Shown in pieces: positions 34,427 to 45,958 of a DNA stretch of 64,000 bases; the first letter of the stretch is position 1, and each line of letters opens with the position of its first letter. The translations under genes and the position numbers were made by a program. Origin of the DNA: Isoetes taiwanensis (taxonomy: Eukaryota > Streptophyta > Lycopodiopsida > Isoetales > Isoetaceae). The notes beneath the pieces are model-generated. The model was given only the letters and a program-made list of their open reading frames with translations. It searched no databases and had not been told where the DNA came from. The stretch is taken from contig JAJEKV010000060.1 of the NCBI GenBank assembly GCA_021234155.1, positions 866,001-930,000 of the forward strand, in the 5' to 3' direction.

Positions 34427-36041
34427 TGTGGCCGGTCGAGGGGAATATCGCCATAAATCATTATATTCACGGATCGTCACCATACAATCTATCTTCATAG
34501 CCTTGTATACCATAGATTGTGGCACTAGGGGCATGGCTAAGTTATTCTCATAGCTTAGCCAACCATAGGTTAAGCCATTATCCATGTGGCCTTAACCTAT
34601 TGGGGCCACCACAGGACTCACCGATTGGTGCCGCGTGGCATCCTAGGTGGACCTAACTTATATAGGCATAAACCCTAACCCCTAGACCTCTTTTCCAGCC
34701 CCTAGCACCCCGAGACTCACCTACTTGTTGAAACCCGTTTTGAACATGGATTCGTTGTGGCATAGGCTGGTGCGGCAGCCCCGGAGGGTAGACCCGATTC
34801 TTGGAGGAGGGCGGCGACTTGTGAGGAAGACTATGGAGGCGCCCAGGATCCGGAGGGAGAGCATCGGGGGCGGTATGTAGGATAGTAGTTGTGATAGCTC
34901 ATCGGAATTAGCAAATCCGGATGTGCTAGTATTTTGTATCTAGAGTAAGCCATCCTAGAACCCATATTCAACATCTTGAACCCTAATCAAGGAACCCTAA
35001 CTATTAGTTAGTTGTATGATTAGGTTAAGATGTTCTTCTTATGATTATTCTCATGATTATGTGATGATGGTTGATCATGTTTGCTCCTCTTGTATTGGGG
35101 CCGGGGGTAGAGACCTAGAGCCATATGTAGTATGCTCCTAGAGTAGATCCCTTAGTTCTGTTAGATGCGGCTGTGCATAGGAGCCCACCCGGGGCTATTG
35201 AGGCTATGATATGACTCAGCACCCGGATAATGGGGCTAGAGGGAAAGTGGAGGGAGGATCCCCGGTGGGGGGCCGGGGGATCCCATAGTGGGCTAGGCTT
35301 ATGGTCGGTCACCCGTGTGGGCGAGCATGGGTCCGACACCTCTGGGGCAATGGTGTTGCCACCGCCTCTCTGAGCTGCAAGGTGTTGGCTTGGCTCTCGT
35401 TTTGGGGGTTGATCAGTGCGAATCGTGTGCCACGATTCTCTAGCAGCCCACGGCACCTCTAGACCACAGGAAGGGGAGATGCAACCCTTCTGCCTCATCA
35501 GGACCGAGGGGAGATGCAACACAGAGTAGTCCAGATGGGTGATGCCATGGGATTGCGTGATCCAGGAAGGCTAGAGTCTGTCGAGCCCACGATCTAGCCC
35601 ATGCAAAGTATGCAGGGGAGGCCCGGATGGAGTGGTCAACCCTAGCCATTGTTCTATGCCAGCCCAGCGCCATCGCCATGACTCGTCTGCTCTATCTTGA
35701 GGCCTAGCCGGTCGGTCTACCACCCTCCTTACGAAGTGCGAGGCGGGTAGGAGCTCTCCTGTTTTATGGGTTGTGATTATCATCTATGCATTGGTTTTAT
35801 GTGCGATGCACTACCCTCGAGGTAGTATTTGTATATGTTTTATGCTAGTTACGACGTGTTATCGCTTCTATTGTTATAGGAGCCCATAGGGGAAGGCGGC
35901 AAGACACCTTCGTGTTCCTTCGCACTAGGAGTCATCTCGAGTCGCGGGGTAGGCGAAGGGCCCATCGCGGTTGATGAGCGGATGGGGATTTCTGCCCGAA
36001 TTGGGCCGGCCGGGCCCGTATGTTTAGCGAGGGCGTCCACA
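34427..36041 (+). repeat. 5' LTR of the inner chromovirus
   Basis: 1,615 bp starting TGTGGCCGGTCGAGG and ending GGGCGTCCACA. It matches 45959-47604 throughout, with many 1-10 bp indels in GC-rich runs and near identity elsewhere. A coding-looking frame at its left edge is only read-through from the outer integrase. Confidence 0.9.
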
Positions 36042-36042
36042 A

Positions 36043-36054
36043 TGGTATCAGAGC
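36043..36054 (+). promoter_or_regulatory. Primer-binding site, initiator-Met tRNA (inner element)
   Basis: TGGTATCAGAGC one base after the LTR end, an exact copy of the common plant initiator-Met primer site. The following bases GATGTTCTTGG are also shared with the outer element's leader. Confidence 0.9.
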
Positions 36055-38960
36055 GATGTTCTTGGTTGACCAAGAACTAGCACCCGACCATAACCATGAA
36101 GTAGTCTAACAGGCCTATAGGGGTGTGGAATAAACATTCCACCATCGAACCGCGAAAATGGGGGAAAAATTTTTCTCCTAGGTAGTGGGTCAGGAATTAG
36201 GCTAAGTGTTAGACGAAGATTTGAGAGAGGCAAACGAATTTTCTAGTAAATTTGGAGTGAAAATTATGCATCTGCATCAAATTTCACCTAAAATGGGTCG
36301 AAGAATCATGCCAATCAGAGGCCCAGGTGAAAAATGGCGCAAATTCATAAATTGCACTTCGAACCATTAGGAAAATTCGAAAAATTAAAGATAATATCAA
36401 TTAATATAGGTTAATATATACATTAATAGTTAAATAATTAATTAAATATCTTGTAATTAATAAGGGGGGGCTAATAAATAGGGGTAATTATGGTAGGAGA
36501 ATATTCCGGGGACCCTCCTTTTTAAATATCGACACCTCATTTTTCTTTTCTCTCCAACCCTTCACCTCAAACCTTCTCTTGCTTGAAATTTTAGGTCACC
36601 CGTTTTCTCAACCATAAGATATGGCTGCATCAAACAAACTTAAGGGAAGGAAGACTGGACCAAGACCGACCCTCTCCATGGCCAGTGCCAGTGGCGACAT
36701 GTTAAGAAGATCCGGAACACCTCCGACCAAGAAAGGGGAAGAGGAGCTTCCCCAAGCAGCGGCGAAGCGGCAGCCAGCCTCATACCATGAGGGAGGGAGA
36801 GTCCCACCACCAGTTCTCCATGTGGGAGCAAGGACCCGGCGAGACTTCGCCATTTCGAACCCTAGGACAATCGGAGGTGGGAAGAAGAAGGGGAGGAGCA
36901 AGCAGCAAAGCCAGTGGAGGGAAGCTGTGGCCCTCTCGCCCCAAGGAAGAAAGGTAAGGAGAAGGTCGCTGGAGTGGCTCTGGAGGAGAGGGCAGCCAGG
37001 AAGAAGGGAGCGTGGGAGAGGGAGCCGAGGGAGGAGGAGAGGAGAACTAAGAGAAGCGGGAACGACGGGCCTCGGGCCGGACCGGCTCTGTCCAAGAGCC
37101 ACGGCCGGAAGAGGAGCCGCAGGTGGAGGCAGGAGGAGGAGGAGGGGCAGCCAGACCTCGGACGCCGGTGGGCCACCCTACCCTGCGGGCCTGAACCACC
37201 TAAGGTGGTGAAGGAAGAAACAGAAGGTAGGGGAGCTGGGCATTTCCTAGGCCGCAGCCAGACCGGAGTTCAAAAAGAAAGATGGTGGTGATACAAGGGA
37301 GTACCTTCGCCGCCGGACGCAGGGCCAATGAGTGGTATTGCAGCCAGGAGGTCCAAATAAGGCCGTAGTGGGGGGCAGGCCAAAGAAGAACCAGCCCAAG
37401 CCACCCCCACCTAGGGAGGAAAAACCCAAGAGGGTTCACCACGGGGCGAAACGGCACATCGCCGGGTGTTTAGGGGAGATCGGCACTTCGAGATGTGCAC
37501 GAATCTCCCCGATAAGGAAGGCCCTTGGCGTCTCGCCGGGAGGTTTTGTGCAGTTCGGGGACGGATTGCATGGGGTAACCCCTCTGTGGCAGGACCAGGG
37601 CTGCAAGAGGCCTCCGAGGCAGAGCTGGTGCAGCTCGGGGAGGGGAAACCTGCGCTATCCATGCTAAGCGGGTAACCCTTATGCCTAAGGATATCCACTT
37701 AGAAAGGAGAATCCATGAGGGAGAGGCCCTAGGCCTCAAATTTTGTAAATTTTGTAGAAGAACTAAAATTTTCATGTAATTATGTTTCTCATTAATATAA
37801 AAGTTAATTTCCCTCTGTAAAATTAGAAAAATGTTCTATGCTTGAAATGTAGAAAATAGAACCCAATTGTGGTAGAATTCTTCATAGCATGTCTAGAAAC
37901 ACCCGTAAATCATGACTACAACAAAATTTTGGCAAAAAATCATCAAAAATGCAAAAATTGGGGCCGGTCGGGTGAGACCGCCAATGGCCTCTGCGCCCTC
38001 GAAGCTTGAGAAGCGTTGCTGATTCAATTCGCCTACCCTAAAAAACTTGCTTTTTAGATGTCGGTTTTGCTCAAAATAAGTTGCTAGTTAGGTTAGAATT
38101 GCCGAATTAGCCATATTAGCATCTTCAAATTCCCTAAAATGACCAAAAATTGGCTTAAAACAGGCCAATCCCGGGTGAGGCCAAAAACGCATCAAGGCGT
38201 CCCATGACGCTGGAGGCCATCCATGTGATTCACCAGGTCCAGCCCATCTTTGGCCCAAATTAGCCAAATTTGATCCAACAAATTGCCATGTAGTGTTTCT
38301 TGCTTTGTTTTGCTTAAGTTTGCACTTCATGGTAGTTCATTTGGACACCCGAGCCATAGAACCAAGGTAAGCCTTAGGTAAGCACCTTTTTGCACAAACC
38401 CGAGGTCACCCATAGTCTATAAAAAATAGGTCTCATTTGCCATTTTTCTTCCCTCGAAGCTGCTCCGGCCCTTAGGGCGATTTTCGACCCTCTTGATCTT
38501 TGCAAGCCATTTTCTACACCCTTTCTGCTCAATATGCCACAACTTTGAGAGATGGTATAATGCCGCCACCATATCCATGTGCTTCCGGTAGATCAAGCCT
38601 TCTCGTGTTTGATCACTTGTTTGATCTTCACGCAACCTTGACTAGAACACCCTACTACACCGGACATTATGTGCCAATATGACCCCGGCGGGGTCCTGCC
38701 TTGCAGGAAGTTAGGCGCCTCCTAGGGAGGGAATTGGGTTTCCTTGAGACACTTACCCAAGCCTTAGGTCTAGGGTGGGGGATCGGGGAGGCAAGAAGCG
38801 GCTATGGGATAGGACTAGGACCATGCCGATTACATGACCTGCCGGACATAATAGGCATAGGTACCTTTCATTTCGAGGCGCCCCTTGCCCTCTTCATGCA
38901 TTATAAGTCAATCAACAAAGTAGGGGAACCCTCTGTTCAGCCCTTAGACTTAGCCACTTG
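36055..38960 (+). other. Inner chromovirus leader, no recognised gene
   Basis: Unusually long leader. It is AT-rich to about 36,540, then GC-rich and purine-biased from 36,620 to 37,700. Open frames there on both strands (for example 36,621-37,211 plus) are Arg/Gly/Ser-rich and driven by composition, with no motif. 37,760-38,500 is AT-rich again and looks noncoding. Confidence 0.5.
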
Positions 38961-38965
38961 ATACC

Positions 38966-39760
38966 GTGAAATTCCGGGATCAAATCCTGAATATAGAGTC
39001 CTCGCTTCTGAATATTACATCGACGTCGGGCGCACCATCTCTCAGATCCACAAGACTTCTGGCGGCTAGGAGGGGAACCGGGAGAATGGGAGAGCAGGGA
39101 GGCAACAAGAATGCGGAGATATCGTCGAGGCATGACGACGGCATGAGAACAGACTATCGATCCACCAGTCGGCATCACAGGCCTTTGTCGCCGATAGTCA
39201 TCGACGAGGGAGGAGTACATTTTGCAAATGACATCCCTCAATTTGTCCCCTCTTGTAGAACGTGGTCTTCGAATCGACGAGCTCTTGGGTATGATAGCAC
39301 CACGGGAAGAACCACGACATCATCGACTACTCATACCAAGAGATCCCAAGGGAGGCGGGCGGAGAGACACTCTTATCTTTGGGGAGACAATGTCGGATAT
39401 AGCAGCCTATCGCCAGATAAGGGAGATCTATCGACGCCAGGAGCCTATCATCCTCGAGGAGGAGTTCCGCCAGATACTGAGCACACTCTACAAACCGTGG
39501 AAGGGCCCAAGCTCGCCCGACGTTTGAGCCGGGAGCATGAGGGAAGGGTCCAGCCCGAAGATTAACTTGGACAACAAACGGGCAAAGATGTGGAGGGATC
39601 ATGAAGACCTTATGGCGGTGGATGCCTACGGGCGAAGCGACTCAAAGGAAGGGCACGGATCTGAGGGTAGGGAAGGGTGCAGACTTCGCTACTATCTCCC
39701 GCCCTGTGAGGGCAAATGATAGTCTTCCACAAGGAGTTCAGCCCAAGGGGAAGAACTGCG
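38966..39760 (+). pseudogene. Inner chromovirus upstream ORF, unrecognised
   Basis: Three overlapping frames (38966-39565, 39222-39527, 39537-39719) lie before gag. Segments such as IREIYRRQEPIILEEEFRQI and CRLRYYLPPCEGK, followed out of frame by IVFHKEFSPRGR, resemble the outer element's SLRYYLPLLIDGRIAVIHRK and TPRGEEG. The similarity between two related elements suggests a real coding region placed before the capsid domain. Ty3/gypsy elements normally begin with gag; this could be an extended gag N-terminus or an additional protein. I cannot assign a function. Confidence 0.5.
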
Positions 39761-40479
39761 GGCACTTCTCATAGCGGGCTTGGCAAACACTTCGAAGATA
39801 TCGCCCCAATGACCACATCATTCTTTCAACAGGCGGTCAGCTCCATTGCCTCGACTTTTATGAGAGGGCACGAGGGATGCAACACTCGGTGATAGCAGCA
39901 AGAATAAACACTTAACTCCCGGAATCAGAGATGGCCCGAGCACTTTGAAGGAAGATCAACGAGGAACATCTTATGCCATAACCTCGGCAAAGGCCTCCGA
40001 TTCGGGGATGTCAAGAACTTCTTCAGCTTTGGGGAGAATTGAAAGTGTAGTTGTAAAATTTCTTAAGTTTGTGCTAAATGTTTCTTGTACCCATTGTGCT
40101 AAGATATATCTACTTTATCATGTAATCCTTATGTATTAATGACTATTAACCGGTTTGTCAATGTAAGGCTTTGTATGATTTCTTATAACTAAAGATAATT
40201 CAAATTTGCAAGTAAAATTGATCAACATCTAACCTAAATAAAATGTATTGATGATCAAACCTTGCAAAAAAGGGAACTCAAGTGCCGGGATCTCAAGATC
40301 AAGACCCACCATAATTGGGTACCAAGGAATTTGTTTGGCGTGAGAACAAGAAGATGTTGAGCGGGATATGTCACGAGAGGAGATCAACGCAAGGTTGGTG
40401 CAGATGAGGAATCAGATGCAACACCTCATCAACTGGGCGACACCTCTCATGAATGCACAGAAGATGGTCACCCACCTCC

Positions 40480-41500
40480 ACCTTGCCTTAGGGTGGTGAC
40501 CGAAGTCCGCAGCGGCAAGAGGGGAGGGCAACCAGGGAACGTCGGGGGATAGGAGAAGGAAGAGGAGAACCAGAGTCCATCATCATCTAGCTCCAGCTCA
40601 TCAGACAGCTCTTCCAGTGAGGACAGCTCTAGCTCCGATAGTGACTCTGGCACACCTAAGGCAAGGAAAAGGGCAAGAAAGACAGATGATTACCAGAAAA
40701 AGGTGGATAGTGCTATGAGCAATGTGTGGAAGACAAGGAAGCTGGGCCAGTTCTCAGGGAAAGACAGATCAGGCATGGAAGCTGAAGCATGGCTTGATGA
40801 AATGGAAGAATTTGGTAACTCTTACGGTATGAAAGACAAGGATATAGGGAAAGTTGCTACAGCTAACCTTATTGGACCGGCAAGGATCTGGTGGAAGGGA
40901 TATGCTAAGTCTAACAATGTCGAAGAGGAACAATTGCGCATTTAAGACTTTTAGCAAGGCTTTCCGTAGCACTATGTACCAAGGTCCCATACTAGTAGAC
41001 GGATCCAAATATTTTACAAAAGTTGAATCAAGTGGTAGCTTATCGCTGGCTAAGTATACCAAGAATTCATGAGACTTAGACTTCATGTCCCTGAGTAGCA
41101 AAAGGCAAGCAAGGGACACCTATATTGAGGGGTTGAACAAAGAATATCAAGAGGTTTGTTAGAGCAATCAACCCAAGGTCATTTGCAGAGGTCGAAGATA
41201 AAGCTATAAGTTTGAAGAGGCACCAAGAACTCCGGCAGAGAAGCAGCCAACCTTCGTGGGTAAGAGTTCAGGGCAGTATCGTGGACAATATCGTGGTAAG
41301 CAATCGCAGCTTACACCATCGTGGAGTCGGCCAGAAGAAGGTAAGGGTCGAGCAAAGCTTTGGGGACCGTGAAGCCGCATCGCATCGTGGGGTAAGCATT
41401 TTGCCGCCTCCTAGACACCGGCCAAGGAAAAGAGACAGAATGCATTGAGAAGAAGTTATGCTTCGTGTGCTTCCAAACCTGTGGCAATCGACACATGATT
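40480..41500 (+). pseudogene. gag: Inner chromovirus gag, frameshifted
   Basis: A Ser/Asp-rich linker (about 40,575-40,660, SSSSSSDSSSSEDSSSSDSD type) precedes the capsid part. That part reads DSAMSNVWKTRKLGQFSGKD, EAWLDEMEEFGNSYGMKDKD and then PARIWWKGYAK. The frame changes near 40,940. A damaged zinc knuckle reads KKLCFVCFQTCGNRHMIVH near 41,446-41,500. The linker and capsid match the outer element at 51,420-50,740. It packages element RNA in intact relatives. Confidence 0.72.
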
Positions 41501-41689
41501 GTCCATTCGGCCATGCAACTTTGGCGTAATCCTTGGATTGGGACTCCCCCAACGTAAGCGGGATTTAAGACCATGACCAGCCAGGAGGCCGTGGACTTCA
41601 TAGATGGTGAGTGTCACATATGTGCAAACATTGAGCTCCGATGATATAGAGAATCACTAACGGGTCATCATCGGCCGATGGGATCATAG

Positions 41690-42255
41690 ATAGTAATCCT
41701 TATGTAGTCCCTATAGATACGTGTAGCTCTCATAATTTTGCACTTCCTAGATTGGTCTGCTCTAATGAAGAACAAGGTATTGAAGTCTAAGCCAAGGCAA
41801 GAGAGCTATGGCAAAACGGCGCCATTCGGCACACTAAGGGGAGGAGGGTCACCTTGACATAGACCTTAGTGGGGGCTAAGTGGCGATGGGAGCAGAAGTC
41901 ATGGACATCGGAAGATATGATTTGATAGTGGGGATGGAATTTTTGAAGCCGCCTAAAGCCATGATTGATTGCGACGGAATGAAGTCACCATGACGGCACC
42001 GTGACGGCAAAGAAGTTGATAGTGAAAGGTAAGAAGCTAGATTCTCCTATGCAGTGTATTTCTTTGAAGCAGCTAAGGAAGAGTATAGAAAGGAATAAGG
42101 TGGATTACATCTTGAGGATGGAATCAGTTGAGCCAGGCAAGCAGGATGGAAGTGACACAAAGGGAAATCAGCTGCCCAGGCAGATAGCAAGGCTTATTTC
42201 AGAGTTCAAGGATGTATTTCCGGATGAAATTTGGCGGCATTTTGCCACCTTATAG
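41690..42255 (+). pseudogene. Inner chromovirus protease and linker to reverse transcriptase
   Basis: Protease-like start IDTCSSHNFALPRLV (about 41,716-41,760), where the family has D-T/S-G; here a cysteine replaces the glycine. Downstream YDLIVGMEFL (41,920-41,950) is the usual second protease motif. The frame 42,001-42,255 gives the pre-reverse-transcriptase linker with [19 protein letters not shown], equivalent to [20 protein letters not shown] in the outer copy. Confidence 0.7.
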
Positions 42256-43540
42256 GGGTGTGGAATGTGAGATCACATTGGCTCCGGATCTTAAGCCTAC
42301 CAAGAAGGCCATATAGAATGAGCATCCCAGAATTGGATCGAGCTCAAGAAACAAATGCGCAGGAATTGCTCGAGCTTGGATTCATAAGGGCAAGTGTGTC
42401 TCCTTTTGGAGCACCTATCCTCTTCGTAAAGAAGAAAGACGGGAGCTTAAGAATGTGCATAGACTATCGCCAGCTCAACAAGCAGACGATAAAGAATAAG
42501 TATGCATTGCCGAGGGCAGATGACCTAATGGATCAGCTACAAGGAGCAAAGGTATTCTCTAAGATTGATTTGAGATCAGGATACCATCAGATAAGAATTA
42601 AAGAAGAGGATATCCATAAGACCGCCCAACGCGGTATGGTCACTTTGAGTTCACAAGAATGCCCTTTGGATTGTCGAACGCCCCAAAGAACGCTTATCGC
42701 CTCATGAACGATATCTTCTCAGAGACTTCTTGGATGAGTTTGTCATTGTCTTCTTCGACGACATCCTAATCTACAAAGAAGTCCCTTTGAGGAGCATTGT
42801 CAAGATCTCAGGAAAGTGTTGGAGAAGTTGAGACGTCATCGGTTGTATGGGAAGCTCTCTAAGTGCCACTTTGCAACAGGCCGGGTGGAGTACTTGGGGC
42901 ATGTAGTAACATCCGAGGGAATCTCCACAGATCCATCTAAGATTGAGGCAATAGTTGATTGGCCAGCTCCAAGGAATGTGGCGGTAAGAAGCTTTGGGGT
43001 TGAATGGGATACTACAGAAAGTTCGCGGAAGGACTTTGCTAAGTGGGCCCCCCCCGGTCGGACCCTCACTAAGGCCAAGAAGATTAAGGATTGGGCTAGC
43101 CATTGGTTAGAAAGTCCAAGCTTCTTTGAGAAGCTTAAAGAGGCTTTAACAACAAAGACCAAAGGCTTGTTCTCCGGATCCGAAAGTAAGGATAAGTTGG
43201 TAGCAACAGATGCAAGCAAGATAGCAACAGGGGGCGCCTTGATGCAAGAAGGAAGGGTAGTCGCCACCACTCAAAGAAGATGAACGACGCCGAAAGCAAC
43301 GCCACCCAACCCATGATCAGGAGCTGCTAGCCATTGTCGTGGCATTGAGGATATGGAGGCATTATCCACTGGGAAGGAAGTTTCAGAGTTGGATACCGAT
43401 CACCGCGAGCCTTCAAGATCTTTTTCACCCAGCCACTCCTCAACTTAAGGCAAAGGAGGTGGATGGAATTCCTTGAGGAATATGATTTTGATATTATATA
43501 TAAGCCTGGTAAGCTTAATGTTGTAGCAGATGCCCTCTCC
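42231..43540 (+). pseudogene. pol: Inner chromovirus reverse transcriptase and RNase H
   Basis: Reverse transcriptase shows [37 protein letters not shown] and the palm motif [11 protein letters not shown] near 42,750, after a frameshift around 42,630. The connection CHFATGRVEYLGHVVTSEGI and the RNase H start KLVATDASKIATGGALM follow. The C-terminal KLNVVADALSRR lies at 43,510-43,545. Four or more frame changes occur. Motif order is gypsy-type and closely parallels 49,900-48,370 on the minus strand. Confidence 0.88.
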
Positions 43541-45097
43541 AGGAGACCATTTCAGACAAGGACGCATTGTAATGCGATTTCCACTCTTTCGAGTGAGTTT
43601 GGCAAGAAGATTGAGGAGTCCTTGCCAACCGATGTGGACTTCAAGGAGGTATGGGAAAGCCTTTCCAAGGAAGCCGTAACGGATAAGGGAGGGGAAGCCT
43701 TCAAGCATTATAAGAAGGAAGGCAACCTGTTGTATCACAAGCATAAGTTGTGTGTGCCCGAATCATCGTGGGTAAGGAAGCTAATTCTTCATGACACATA
43801 ACAGCCCAATAGCGGGGGCATGCTGGCTTCATGAAGACCTATTTCAAGATTCAAGTAGCTACTTCGCCGGGAATGAAGAGGCGCATAGCCTTGCATATAT
43901 TCGATTGCCGCTATGTCGAACCAGTAAAAGCAAGGAGCAACTTTGATTCCGGGTGCTTTGGAGCCATTGGGGGTGCCAAATGCAAAGTGGGAGGTCATAA
44001 GCATGGATTTCATCACAGGTCTCCCTAGAACTCTTCGAGGCAAGGATGCATTGATGGTGGTCGTAGATAAGTTATCTAAGATGGCACATTTTGTGCCTTG
44101 CAAGACTACTGACACCGCATTAGATACTGCCAAGTTATTCGTAAGGGAGATTTCGGACTCCATGGCATGCCTCGAGATAATATATCGATAGGGATTCCAA
44201 GTTTATGAGTGCCTTCGGCGGGGACCTCTTCAAGCACCATTCGGGCGAAGCTCTCCATGAGTACCGGCATATCATCCCCAAGCAGATGGCCGACGGAAAG
44301 GACGAATCGGATCATTGAAGACATGCTTGAAGCTATGTGTGGAACAAGCAGTCAAGTGGGATGAGTACATTCACTTGGTGGAATTCGCCGACAACAAGCA
44401 AGGTGAGTCATCTCGGATGTAAGCCTTTCATGGTGAACTTCTGGCTACCGGTGCTTAACCCCGGACACTGCACAATCCATTGTCCAAGGTAGAAGTGTGG
44501 CAGATGTTAGGGGATATGCAAAGCAGGCTAGTAGAGGAAGTAAGGGGTTATTTATTGGTAAAGCAAGAAGAAGGCAGCGAAGAGTGTAGCCTGACAAAAA
44601 CCAGGACCGTAAGGGAGTTTAAGGTGGGCGATACCGTTTGGTTGAAGATCAAGGTGAAGCAAGCCAAGCTGCGGATTGGGAGCTGCAAGAAGCTTGCCCC
44701 TAGGTGGGCTGGGCCGTTCAAGATTTTGGAGAGAGTGGGCTCTCAAGCCTACAAGTTGGATCTTCCAGCCCATCTTAAGGTCCACAAGGTCTTCCACGTA
44801 AGTTTATTAAAAAGGCACAATCCTAACCCTGAGGAGGTTTTGGATACTCCAACCTTGTTGGAAATGACGGAGGAGCAAGTAGAAATAGTGCCCGAAAGTT
44901 ACTTCTTGATAAGTCATTCAAGAAGACGGGGGAGGTCTCAGTTCCTCCAATATTTGGTTAAGTGGAAGCACTTACCCGTGGAAGATGCGACATGGGTATT
45001 GAAGCAAGATTTGGAGAAGCAATACCCAGAGTTTATGAAGGAGTTTGATGGGCGAGTCGTCTCCGACTTGGTCGACCCCGACTTGCCAGGTGGTTAG
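43463..45097 (+). pseudogene. Inner chromovirus integrase and chromodomain
   Basis: After the RNase H end, 43,463-43,801 carries the pre-integrase segment (EEYDFDIIYKPGKLNVVADA ... ESSWVRKLILHDT). The catalytic core reads VISMDFITGLPRTLRGKDAL (43,995 on) and then, out of frame, DRDSKFMSAF near 44,190. The long frame 44,480-45,097 holds the C-terminal domain with LAPRWAGPFKILERVGSQ and HKVFHVSLLKRH. It ends in a chromodomain (FLQYLVKWKHLPVEDATWVL, residues about 155-175). The stop at 45,097 is followed by about 860 bp of noncoding 3' region. Confidence 0.88.
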
Positions 45098-45945
45098 CTA
45101 GTATGTTGTTAGTTAGGTTTTAAGCCCCGGCGCATGCATTCTAGTTACTAGGGTGCATGTGCCAAGAACTTGGATCGTGTGGGCGATGATGGGATAGCCT
45201 TTAGGGCATTCTCTAGGCCACACGCATTCAAGAGGTGCGCATGACCATTAGGGTCATGTGAGTGAGGAATGAGGCATGGTGGGCGATGATGGGACATCGA
45301 TGGGATGATCTCTATGCCACGATCGCGGGCACGCACACCTTGGGCCGTAGGAGGGTCATGGTGAAGCTTTAAGTGATCATGCGCGATGATGGGATCGTGA
45401 GACGTTCCCAGCTGAAACCCTCGGGGCATGATGCAATCGGGGTGTACTCGATCGGGGGATCGTGTACAAGGTAGCACTTCGATCATGGGCAATGATGGGA
45501 GCATCTTAAATGATCCCTAAGCTCAAACCGAAAAGGGCCATGATCTTGGGCAGGGGGTAGGACAACCTTGAGCCAAGAGTTCTACCAAGGAGGTAAGGGG
45601 GTGGTCCCCTAAAACCACAAATTATTAACTAAACTAACGTAATGTGCTCCTTTGCGGGCAAGTAGAAGGAGGACTTCAACGAGGAGCGTTATTTAGAAGA
45701 TAAGGGGAGCCATAATTAGATTATGAACCCTAATAACTCTTATAATAGTATTTTGAATTATTATAAGAAATAATGATGTTAAGGCTATATAATTTTGTAT
45801 AAGTACAAATATGGCCTAAAATTTTGACTTGAACTAATAAAAAACTTGATTGCTAAGCTAAGCTAAAGGTTATGACATGATTGTTGTTTTGCAGGCATAA
45901 GGTAGGTTCGTCACCTTAGCGCAATGCTGAGGACAGCATTGTCCT
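45098..45945 (+). other. Inner chromovirus 3' untranslated region
   Basis: Between the pol stop and the polypurine tract. The motif GCGATGATGGGA(T/C)(A/C/G) and close variants recur every 60-100 bp between about 45,180 and 45,500, a loose repeat array. No coding sequence seen. Confidence 0.6.
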
Positions 45946-45958
45946 AAGGGGGGGAGAA
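45946..45958 (+). promoter_or_regulatory. Polypurine tract of the inner chromovirus
   Basis: AAGGGGGGGAGAA immediately before the 3' LTR start TGTGACGG. Confidence 0.85.

Noticed and set aside
34427-34585. Integrase frame appearing to extend into the inner LTR
   Set aside because: The extension is read-through from outer integrase into inner LTR sequence; the target duplication marks the true boundary at 34,426.
36608-37291. Long open frames on both strands (up to 196 residues)
   Set aside because: GC- and purine-rich sequence keeps several frames open at once; the Arg/Gly/Ser/Leu-rich translations show no domain.
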